Made by a program: the position numbers and the translations under genes. A stretch of 64,000 bases of DNA from Vibrio sp. DW001 (GTDB taxonomy: Bacteria > Pseudomonadota > Gammaproteobacteria > Enterobacterales > Vibrionaceae), in contig NZ_CP091976.1 of the NCBI RefSeq assembly GCF_029016285.1, positions 1,488,001 through 1,552,000 of the forward strand. Reading direction: 5' to 3'. Of this stretch, positions 35,525-42,013 are shown in pieces (positions within the stretch are counted from its first letter, which is position 1; every line of letters starts with the position of its first letter). The notes below the pieces were generated by a model. It did no database searches. It was not told where the DNA came from and was given only the letters and a program-made list of their open reading frames with translations.

Positions 35525-35770
35525 TCAATGGCTTGCTGGCATGAATACACCATTACCATATTCCTTGGTAAGCATTTCGATAAGTTGTTTTTCTTTTTTA
35601 CCTAGTTTAGTTGTATCAACATAAGCCCAGCGCTTTTCATAAAGTTCAAAAGCAGTTTTAGGTGCGATATATTTAACGTGCATATCCCACAAAAGCTGAT
35701 TTAGCTCGTGATATTTAGTACGATTGATATTGCCCATGTCTATCACATTCTCTGTTTTGGGTTTGTACAT
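35525..35770 (-). CDS. Partner (putative antitoxin) of the AbiEii-type nucleotidyltransferase
   Basis: Up to 81 residues; starts at 35770 or 35737 (MGNINRTKYHELNQLL) are both possible. Helical; WAYVDTTKLGKKEKQLIEML looks like a DNA-binding or regulatory segment. Shorter than AbiEi antitoxins (about 190-270 residues), so it may be a different antitoxin. Coupled to the NTase, with a perfect palindrome 50 bp upstream that may be its operator. Confidence 0.65.
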   Translation of the reverse strand: MYKPKTENVIDMGNINRTKYHELNQLLWDMHVKYIAPKTAFELYEKRWAYVDTTKLGKKEKQLIEMLTKEYGNGVFMPASH

Positions 35771-35819
35771 CTAGGTAATGGTACTATCACGGTAGGTAAC
35801 CACCAGATGATAAATACAC

Positions 35820-35845
35820 AATATATATCAGTACTGATATATATT
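35820..35845. promoter_or_regulatory. 26-bp perfect palindrome, putative operator of the NTase operon
   Basis: Each 13-base arm reads AATATATATCAGT; the centre is AGTACT. The palindrome starts 50 bp upstream of the partner gene's first ATG, where autoregulated toxin-antitoxin operators lie. No T-tract follows, so it is not a terminator. Confidence 0.6.
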
Positions 35846-35931
35846 GATTATTGTAGCTACTTTCTGACCACTACGTCAACTACACTTGGATGGTTTCGAC
35901 TGAGAATGGTGTATATAGAGAGGTATTGAAG

Positions 35932-36009
35932 CTGAGAGTAACATCCGGTCAGTACTACGAGACTTGCATAGTACCACCTTTGTAGGAGTCTCATATGAGG
36001 GACTCTCAG
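35932..36009. repeat. Nested inverted repeats in a non-coding gap
   Basis: CTGAGAGT (35932-35939) pairs with ACTCTCAG (36002-36009), enclosing GAGACT (35959-35964) and AGTCTC (35987-35992). Two stems in register suggest a folded RNA or a protein site. No reverse transcriptase is nearby, so a retron RNA is unlikely. Confidence 0.5.
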
Positions 36010-36081
36010 TAGTATCGATCATAAAAAGTACAATGAATTAGTAACTCCCTAAGTTGAGTCATTAATGCCATAGGAATCCTT

Positions 36082-36207
36082 ATGCAAAATAGTGAAATTA
36101 AACCAACATGGCCGGAAGCATTTCAAAACGTCATGTTCCGGCTTATCGATTCAATTCCAGAGCTGATGATTGGGACCGTTGTTCTTGCTTTGTTATTTTT
36201 CGGTTAG
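36082..36207 (+). CDS. Small membrane peptide (41 residues) in the right cargo
   Basis: ATG 36082 with AGGAA seven bases upstream. Soluble MQNSEIKPTWPEAF, amphipathic middle, then a C-terminal helix MIGTVVLALLFFG. Single-helix peptides of this type can be toxins or regulators, but nothing proves it. It is rightward while its larger neighbours are leftward. Confidence 0.5.
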   Translation: MQNSEIKPTWPEAFQNVMFRLIDSIPELMIGTVVLALLFFG

Positions 36208-36257
36208 GTTAAAGTGCCTGTCTTTTAGTATCGCTCTTAATATTTTTGTTAAAACTT

Positions 36258-37340
36258 CTATAATTCAATGTAACTAGCAAATATATCTTTTAATACTCTG
36301 AGACGGATATCCGATGAAGAAAGAACTATCCCCTGTGTATAATATTTCTCTAGTTTCGCATAATCAGACGAAGGAACGTAAGCAGAAATTCTATCAGCGG
36401 AATAATTGAGCATTAGGTCATTGTCTACGTCTAATCCTTCGCATTCATACATTGGAAGCTTTTGAAGATATCCGAGCAAACTATGTTTATCAGGTGATAT
36501 TTCTGAATTATTTATAAGCTCTATTTCAGTAAATGAAACTGCCACTTCGACATCTAAACCATCCTCGTCTTCAGTAAGAATATCAGTACCAATATTCTCA
36601 ATTAAAATCTCAAAGAAGTTACGACAAGCCTGCTCAATATGGTTTTGTACAATTATTGCGTTCGTTGCCTCTTCTCCTACTTCATGAGTATGTAAGTTCT
36701 CAACCATAGTTTCTAATACAGAAGTAGAGCCAATAAGCTTCTCGATAGCATTTGACATGCTTTCTACTCGATCTTGCTCTTTTCTACGTTCTAGAAAGGA
36801 GTAGAACATTCCCGCCCATTGCTTTTTTAAGTGTTGTTCAATATCTGTAAATGAAGTGTACTTTTCTAGTCCATTATTCCTTTGGGAACGTGTAACCTGT
36901 TGAATAAAACTAAAAATAAAAGAAGCGTCATCTTGTTTATCTATTGCTGGGTAGTTTATTTTCTTTGCAAAGTCATCCCCATGTAATTGGGCATTCTCTC
37001 TATATAGATATTGAGCAGAAAGAACCTCATTCTTTACAAATGCAAAAATTGGCAATTTCAACTTTCTAGCTTCTAGATACTCAGCTTGGGTAATCGACTC
37101 TCCGGAACCTCCTTTGAGCTTTCCCCCAAACCTTCCAGATATAATCAATATGAATAAGTCACAGTGTGATACTTCTTTTACACAAGCTTGATGTGTATGC
37201 TCATCAACGTCATAATAGACACCACTATATTCACTCAATATAGGCTGAAACCCATACCCAGAAATAAATCTTTCTAGTTGAGCTCGCTCTTCCTGCAAGT
37301 CATAGCATGTGGAACTAACAAAAACCTTCGGTATAGCCAT
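36258..37340 (-). CDS. DUF4062-domain protein, candidate defence protein
   Basis: 360 residues from ATG 37340 (AAAGG upstream). N-terminal DUF4062 signature PKVFVSSTCYDLQEERAQLE, then FILIISGRFGG and SITQAEYLEARKLKLPIFAF. DUF4062 is a TIR-like Rossmann domain found in NLR-like and other immunity proteins. The C-terminal ~200 residues are helical and then acidic (TDILTEDEDGLDVEV), with no known effector. Defence is inferred from the domain and cargo location. Confidence 0.75.
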   Translation of the reverse strand: MAIPKVFVSSTCYDLQEERAQLERFISGYGFQPILSEYSGVYYDVDEHTHQACVKEVSHCDLFILIISGRFGGKLKGGSGESITQAEYLEARKLKLPIFAFVKNEVLSAQYLYRENAQLHGDDFAKKINYPAIDKQDDASFIFSFIQQVTRSQRNNGLEKYTSFTDIEQHLKKQWAGMFYSFLERRKEQDRVESMSNAIEKLIGSTSVLETMVENLHTHEVGEEATNAIIVQNHIEQACRNFFEILIENIGTDILTEDEDGLDVEVAVSFTEIELINNSEISPDKHSLLGYLQKLPMYECEGLDVDNDLMLNYSADRISAYVPSSDYAKLEKYYTQGIVLSSSDIRLRVLKDIFASYIEL

Positions 37341-37440
37341 CAATTTACCTTTATTTTTAATTATATACTGACGATATAAAACGATATGCACCGATACTAA
37401 CCGATTGACAACCTAATACCTTGATCGTAATCTAAAAACG

Positions 37441-37688
37441 CACTGGCAAAATCCAGTGTCAGGATTCGAACCCTGCATTTTATTCACGGCACATCGATGC
37501 CAGCTTTTGCTGGTCTTTTTATATGTGCGGCTTCGGCACACCTAAACATGGTGAATTTGTCTAAACAAACGACAATAAACTGAATTATGGTGGGCTGGGC
37601 GAGGCAGCTTAGGCTGGCCGTGTCGTGAATGCGGTAGTTCGAACCTTGTTCAGTTCACCACCCTTTGATTCGAACCTCTGAGTGGTGA
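37441..37688 (+). ncRNA. Structured leader resembling C4 antisense RNA ahead of the BRO-N gene
   Basis: Hairpins: CACTGG/CCAGTG (37441-37458), CAGG/CCTG around an ATTCGAAC loop (37460-37475), a GCCAGC-TTTT-GCTGGT hairpin with a T-run (37499-37520) enclosed by GCACAT/ATGTGC, and TCACCAC/GTGGTGA (37656-37688). TTCGAAC appears in three loops or loop-like places. CGTGAAT (37624-37630) is complementary to ATTCACG in the ribosome-binding region of the BRO-N gene (37703-37713). C4 RNA represses antirepressor genes in P1/P22-like phages by such pairing. Assignment is by structure and context only. Confidence 0.55.
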
Positions 37689-37718
37689 TTTTGGTTAAAA
37701 TCATTCACGGAGGTCACT

Positions 37719-38357
37719 ATGACTTCAGCACTAACATTTCAAAATACACACTTCGATGTGATCGAACAAAAGAAACGTACTTGGTTAACCGCAACTCAAA
37801 TTAGCGCAGCTTTGGGCTATAAAACTGATGACGCGGTTAGTCGGATATACAGACGTAATTCAGATGAGTTTTCTAACGAGATGACTCAGACGGTCAAATT
37901 GACCGCCTCAGGAAACTACCAAAAAACAGTCCGTATTTTCTCCCTTCGTGGTGCACACCTAATCGCCATGTTCAGCAGAACGCCAATAGCCAAAGAGTTC
38001 AGAAAATGGGTACTCGATGTACTTGACCAAGAAAGTCGACCAGCGGCCATTGTACCCATAATAAAAAGACCACAATACAAAGCCGTCTGGCCAACCCATT
38101 TTCGATCCAATTGGAACGGCGCCTACTTCCCCTATAATGGCGAAATCATAGGTAATATTTGCTTTGAAATTGCCCCAATAGGAAAAACGGATAAATACAG
38201 TGCCATATTCCGGTTCTCTAACGAAGAACACCAGGTCATTTTAGTGGGGGAACGGCTAGGGGACTTTGGTTACTTCGAATCCACGTTATTAGATGAAGTA
38301 TGGGAGTTCGCCATCAAGTTTTGTGGCAGGTGCAATAGTAAGTGTGCGCATATATAA
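37719..38357 (+). CDS. BRO-N domain protein, antirepressor-like
   Basis: 212 residues. The BRO-N domain is at 1-110 (NTHFDVIEQKKRTWLTATQI, SAALGYKTDDAVSRIY, then RIFSLRGAHLIAMFSRTPIA, KEFRKWVLDVLDQE). Such domains bind DNA and occur in phage antirepressors. The C-terminal half (WPTHFRSNWNGAYFPYNGE) is not recognised. CGGAGG lies 7 bases before the ATG and within the presumed antisense target. Last phage gene before attR. Confidence 0.85.
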   Translation: MTSALTFQNTHFDVIEQKKRTWLTATQISAALGYKTDDAVSRIYRRNSDEFSNEMTQTVKLTASGNYQKTVRIFSLRGAHLIAMFSRTPIAKEFRKWVLDVLDQESRPAAIVPIIKRPQYKAVWPTHFRSNWNGAYFPYNGEIIGNICFEIAPIGKTDKYSAIFRFSNEEHQVILVGERLGDFGYFESTLLDEVWEFAIKFCGRCNSKCAHI

Positions 38358-38375
38358 ATCTAAGGCGGCAGAAAA

Positions 38376-38398
38376 TCTGTCGCCACTTTGTCGCCACT
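38376..38398 (+). repeat. Integrase arm-type site (P side), tandem TGTCGCCACT
   Basis: Exact 23-bp copy of 2582-2604 in the same orientation, 56 bp inside attR. Together they would flank the attP core. Confidence 0.7.
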
Positions 38399-38454
38399 GA
38401 TAGATGGTAATGCTACCTAACTAATTGTAATTATTGTCTTTTATATTGGCGGCA

Positions 38455-38588
38455 TGCCTATCTGGATTAACATCCACGAGGCCATTGCACACAACGAAGA
38501 AACCATAGCCAAAAACCCCAAGAAGGGCATGAGCATTGAGCGCGAGACGTATTTGCTTCATTTGATTGCTAAGGAAATGCTGTAAGGA
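38455..38588 (+). repeat. attR: right attachment repeat, displaced 3' end of the Nudix gene
   Basis: 132 of 134 bases equal attL. It holds the last 43 codons and stop of the Nudix gene without its body. An ATG at 38454 is accidental, made by the phage-side sequence, and could give a 43-residue fragment that I do not consider a gene. Confidence 0.95.
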
Positions 38589-38657
38589 CAGACGGGATGA
38601 AACGCGTATAAAAACGTGTCTATCCCGAACTATATCTTCGATGACTGTTTTTCAGCA

Positions 38658-39626
38658 TCACACTTTAGATTGATATATCGCTAAAATAAGTTCCGTGGTT
38701 ACCCGAGCAGATTCAGCATTTACCAACGGTTGTTCACCGGTTTTAACCGCATGTTCAAAATCAATGAGTATGGATTTGTGGCAACGGGTGTCAGCCACTG
38801 TTGCGCTGGTGGCACCATCGTGTTGGTAGTCGTACAGGGGATCTGTCGGGTTGAGTAAGCCATCGATATGCCAGTCGGTAATGATGTCATCGGTTAATGT
38901 AAAGCTGCCTTTCTCTGTATGCACTTGTATCTGAGCGGAGAAGCCGGGTCTAGTGGCGGTTGAGGCAATGACAGTCCCTATCATGCCATTGTCGTGCCGA
39001 AATAAAGCAGCGCCGTGATCCTCTGCGTCCATCTTGTGTGCAAACGTATCTAGCATACTGATCACTTGCTTGGGCATACCAAAAAACCACGTGTATAAAT
39101 CTAGGTTATGGCAAGCCTGCTGCATAAATACACCGCCACCGTCTATCTCGTATCCGCCACGGTATTGCGCACTGTCATAATAAGACTGTGCTCGATAGAA
39201 TTTCGCTGTGATATCGGCGGAATAAACCCGACCAAATGCACCGCTGTCCATTAACCTTTTTACGGCCGCGTTATCCGGTGCGGTACGTCGTTGATAAGAG
39301 ATAGCAAGCGTAACCCCCGCTGTTTTACAAACCTCGATGCAACGATCAATCGCTTCTAATGAGATATCCAATGGTTTTTCAGTAACGACATGCTTGCCTA
39401 ACTTTGCTGCGGTTAAAATACTTTGGTGATGTAAGCCGTTCGGAGTCGTCACAATTACGGCATCAAACGGAACATCAACATGGTCTAAGTGCTTCCAAAC
39501 AGGGCATTCGTTCTTTGTATTTTTTCCGCTGCGAGAAACAAAGCCGACGACGTGTCCCTTTAATTCTGCAACAACGTTAAACCATGTTTGGCTAATGTTA
39601 CCGGAACCCACAATTATATATTTCAT
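38658..39626 (-). CDS. Gfo/Idh/MocA-family NAD(P)-dependent oxidoreductase
   Basis: 322 residues. Rossmann start (KYIIVGSGNISQTWFN), DAVIVTTPNGLHHQSILTAA, and the catalytic GKHVVTEKPLDISLEA with its EKP motif. Central GGGVFMQQACHNLDLYTWFF matches sugar dehydrogenases of the family. Probably oxidises a sugar or inositol-like substrate. Single gene next to attR; substrate unknown. Confidence 0.9.
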   Translation of the reverse strand: MKYIIVGSGNISQTWFNVVAELKGHVVGFVSRSGKNTKNECPVWKHLDHVDVPFDAVIVTTPNGLHHQSILTAAKLGKHVVTEKPLDISLEAIDRCIEVCKTAGVTLAISYQRRTAPDNAAVKRLMDSGAFGRVYSADITAKFYRAQSYYDSAQYRGGYEIDGGGVFMQQACHNLDLYTWFFGMPKQVISMLDTFAHKMDAEDHGAALFRHDNGMIGTVIASTATRPGFSAQIQVHTEKGSFTLTDDIITDWHIDGLLNPTDPLYDYQHDGATSATVADTRCHKSILIDFEHAVKTGEQPLVNAESARVTTELILAIYQSKV

Positions 39627-40162
39627 ATCGACCTTCTTTTCGTTATTAAAGTTACTATTTAAAATACATCAAATTTATCGAGGTTCCTAAATAAGAACAT
39701 GGCGCAACTTTTCGCGCCTTTAAAGTGTAAAATTACACCTAAAATCCAGACTAAAGATCTACTTTTTTTAGATCGTACTCCAATACTCAATGACAACAAC
39801 TAAAGTTAATATACTGACTAAATCGATACGTTACCTTGTCTTAGGTCTAACGTTATAAATGTATGTATCCAGAAACTGAAATAGTCGAATGAATAGTGCT
39901 CAATATCATGCGTTAATATTCATCCGAAAGAACAGCGAATATTTATGAAAAAAGACGATAGAAATGAAGTTGGGTATGTTGAGGTATGAAATAATGCTTA
40001 AAAAGCTCATATGAACCAAAGGTTACTCTCTTACACATTGGAATAAGCGGAAAGCCACTCATTTCTGGGTGTTCATGTATAAACAAAATTGACATTAAAT
40101 TGGCATTGAAGAAATTATTTGCATTTATAGTCATGAAGTCTACTTGAATGAAGAGAATGATA
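39627..40162. other. Intergenic region with no supported gene
   Basis: AT-rich. AGATCTACTTTTTTTAGATC (39756-39775) is a small inverted repeat. No convincing small ORF. It should hold promoters for the genes on either side. Confidence 0.4.
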
Positions 40163-40375
40163 ATGAAGTTAAATATGAAGAGATGGTTAATTGTTTTTTC
40201 TGCTGTGACTCTTGGGTTATTTACGTTGGTTTTTAGCCTGTTAGTGGCGATACCAATTACAATTGCCGCACTGATTACGGGTAGAAAACTACAAAAAGAT
40301 CGAAAAAAAGCGCGCTTTGATACAGGACAAGAGAACGTTATCGAAGGGGAATACCAGGATGTTTCAGTTAAATAA
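40163..40375 (+). CDS. Small integral membrane protein
   Basis: 70 residues from ATG 40163 (40148 also possible). Two hydrophobic stretches run nearly together (WLIVFSAVTLGLFTLVFSLL, VAIPITIAALI), then a basic tail and VIEGEYQDVSVK, an ending seen in small Vibrio membrane proteins. Function unknown. I reject the long opposite-strand frame here. Confidence 0.65.
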   Translation: MKLNMKRWLIVFSAVTLGLFTLVFSLLVAIPITIAALITGRKLQKDRKKARFDTGQENVIEGEYQDVSVK

Positions 40376-40424
40376 TGGTTATATCTATCTGGTGAGTACC
40401 AGAGCATTTCGCTTTTAGGGAAAC

Positions 40425-40796
40425 TCAATCGTCAGGAACAATAGTCATGTTCACATTCTGAACTTTCTTTCGCGTTCTCTCTGATAAAAAATCCACCCTA
40501 AATGGCTGAGCTTGCTCAATAGCAAGTTTACCGTAGTGCTCTAACTCGGGCTCCCCGGAACTTTCGATTAATTGAATATCCAAAACCTCACCAACGTCAT
40601 TTAACGTTACATTAAACGTGACTAAGTGGCCAAAGCATTCTTCGCAACGATACAGCCGTCGCTTTACCGAAGTGCGAGCGAGTTCGCTCCATAGATTGAG
40701 TTCTGCTTTCTCTTGGTTTGAAAGTGGTATGTGTAGCACATCAGCAGAGAATGAGTGACACGCAACCAAGATCAAAAACAGTATCGTCGTTCGCAC
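40425..40796 (-). CDS. Secreted protein with TonB C-terminal-like domain
   Basis: 123 residues. Signal peptide (MRTTILFLILVACHSFSA). The rest has VTFNVTLNDVGEVLDIQLIE, then SSGEPELEHYGKLAIEQAQP, the beta-alpha-beta pattern of TonB C-terminal domains, and a CEECFG cysteine pair. With no membrane anchor or Pro-rich linker it is not a classical TonB. Periplasmic role unknown. Confidence 0.7.
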   Translation of the reverse strand: MRTTILFLILVACHSFSADVLHIPLSNQEKAELNLWSELARTSVKRRLYRCEECFGHLVTFNVTLNDVGEVLDIQLIESSGEPELEHYGKLAIEQAQPFRVDFLSERTRKKVQNVNMTIVPDD

Positions 40797-40877
40797 GCAT
40801 TCCCCCTCAACAACTCAACATGTTCCATCACCAGTAATTATCACTTACTAATCATAGCTGAATGTTTGCAACTCTGA

Positions 40878-41543
40878 TCAATCCAAAACACTCTTTATTT
40901 CAGTCACTACTTTTCCTACAACAGAGATATCGTCTTCGCCTACGTTTAATGTCGAATTATTGAATGCGATAGCAACCTTTTTTCCTGGTATTCGTTGGAC
41001 CTGATTAAGGGAGAGTAGGCCATCAATATTCACGAGATAAAGGCCACTTATTGCCTGATTGGCTCCTGTGTTGATAAGAAATACCTGATTGCGATCTTTG
41101 ATGGCCAATAATTCTTGATCGTTGAATTCAACAAGCAAATCTGAATCAAATAAGGTGGCATGTCGGTTGACGAGTTGCCCATTTTTCAGGTCAAAACTCT
41201 CTAGTAGGGAAGAAGCCCGGCTTTGTGCTAGTGCGGATAATTTGCTATCTATCATGTAATTCGTCGATTTTTCCTCGACTTGAAGTGCCTCTTTAACGTC
41301 GTTCGAGATTTGATAGCCCAATGATAGATCTTTCATTGGAATACCTAGCGTCAAATGAATTTTGATTAAAAGCTCAAATGACGTTCTGTTTTTCATGTTC
41401 CACGTGCTAAATGTGGATGTCGGTACACCTGTTACTTTAGAAAGCTCTTGTAGGTTCTTACAACCAAGTATCGTTTTCAGGTTATTAGTGAAGTCATGGC
41501 CCTTTAAAAATGTATATTCTGGAATCTTTTTATTGTAACCCAT
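40878..41543 (-). CDS. Chromosomal CI-family repressor, paralogue of the prophage CI
   Basis: 221 residues. N-terminal helix-turn-helix VTGVPTSTFSTWNMKNRTSF, then ELLIKIHLTLGIP is closely similar to prophage CI. The C terminus keeps SGLYLVNIDGLLSLNQVQRI and also lacks the S24 dyad (LNQV where VKRL is usual). It lies 2.3 kb outside attR with no other phage gene, so it is an orphan, domesticated or from an older prophage. An inverted repeat 30-95 bp upstream is the likely self-operator. Confidence 0.85.
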   Translation of the reverse strand: MGYNKKIPEYTFLKGHDFTNNLKTILGCKNLQELSKVTGVPTSTFSTWNMKNRTSFELLIKIHLTLGIPMKDLSLGYQISNDVKEALQVEEKSTNYMIDSKLSALAQSRASSLLESFDLKNGQLVNRHATLFDSDLLVEFNDQELLAIKDRNQVFLINTGANQAISGLYLVNIDGLLSLNQVQRIPGKKVAIAFNNSTLNVGEDDISVVGKVVTEIKSVLD

Positions 41544-41571
41544 ACTGTTTAACTTATTTTATTGGATAAAG

Positions 41572-41637
41572 ATCTCAAATGAATGGCAATGAGCTCAATT
41601 AAAATATATTTTTCATTGATTAATATTCATTTGAGAT
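41572..41637. promoter_or_regulatory. Perfect 13-bp inverted repeat upstream of the CI paralogue
   Basis: ATCTCAAATGAAT (41572-41584) is repeated in reverse as ATTCATTTGAGAT (41625-41637) 40 bp away. The spacing suits two dimers forming a loop or one operator at each side of the promoter. Autoregulation is inferred. Confidence 0.6.
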
Positions 41638-41967
41638 TTAATATCTCGTTAGTTCTTTGGTTGATATAGAGCTGCAACTCAATCAACCACATAAAAAGTG
41701 ATAGGTGAAAATAATACCATCTTGTATCTCTATCAAATAGTACTAGTTTCTACTTTTGTAGTTTCTTGGGCGCATGCCTAATTATTTCTAGAGAGAGTCG
41801 ATGTGTATTACCAATATGGAGGGATATACTGACAATAAATTCAGTCACTTACATGGAGTAAAGTGGCTACTAATGTTCTAAACCACGGAAGGGGCAACAA
41901 ACACCTCTGAATTATATACCGTAACGTTTAGTAGAGAAGGATTACCGTTTCTTCTCTACTTTTTTTC
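41638..41967 (+). ncRNA. Possible small RNA or short transcript ending in a strong terminator
   Basis: The gap has no good ORF (the best is 26 codons at 41801), but ends in a strong rightward terminator: AGTAGAGAAG (41930-41939), CTTCTCTACT (41951-41960), then T7. The EAL gene at the right reads leftward, so this T-tract does not serve it. A rightward transcript beginning somewhere in 41640-41900 is implied. Start not placed. Confidence 0.4.
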
Positions 41968-42013
41968 GTCTGCGCCATGCAATTTTGAATGCAATTGAAG
42001 TACGGTCAAAATC

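Larger units (their letters stand above)
2397..38588. mobile_element. Complete HP1/K139-type P2-like prophage
   Basis: Bounded by attL and attR copies of the Nudix 3' end. It holds int, cI, cox, cII, an HUH replication initiator, ogr, portal, terminase, scaffold, capsid, head completion, sheath, tube, holin, lysozyme, spanins, tape measure, baseplate J and I, fibre and spike genes in HP1/K139 order, with lysis genes between tube and tape measure. No core gene is visibly broken, so the element may be inducible. Two cargo blocks (about 3841-8896 and 34200-38357) look AT-richer than the structural genes and carry genes not needed for virion building. Confidence 0.93.

Noticed and set aside
35932..36009. 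Retron-type RNA
   Set aside because: The nested repeats are suggestive, but there is no reverse transcriptase in the window.
37460..37475. T-arm-like sequence suggesting a tRNA gene next to the prophage end
   Set aside because: The TTCGAAC loop has no matching acceptor or anticodon arm on either strand. The motif recurs three times in one leader, which fits a regulatory RNA better.
38454..38585. 43-codon frame at attR
   Set aside because: It is the displaced tail of the Nudix gene with an accidental ATG from phage sequence.
39943..40428. 161-codon minus-strand frame
   Set aside because: It lies opposite the small membrane protein gene at 40163, has no recognisable features, and reads as an antisense shadow.
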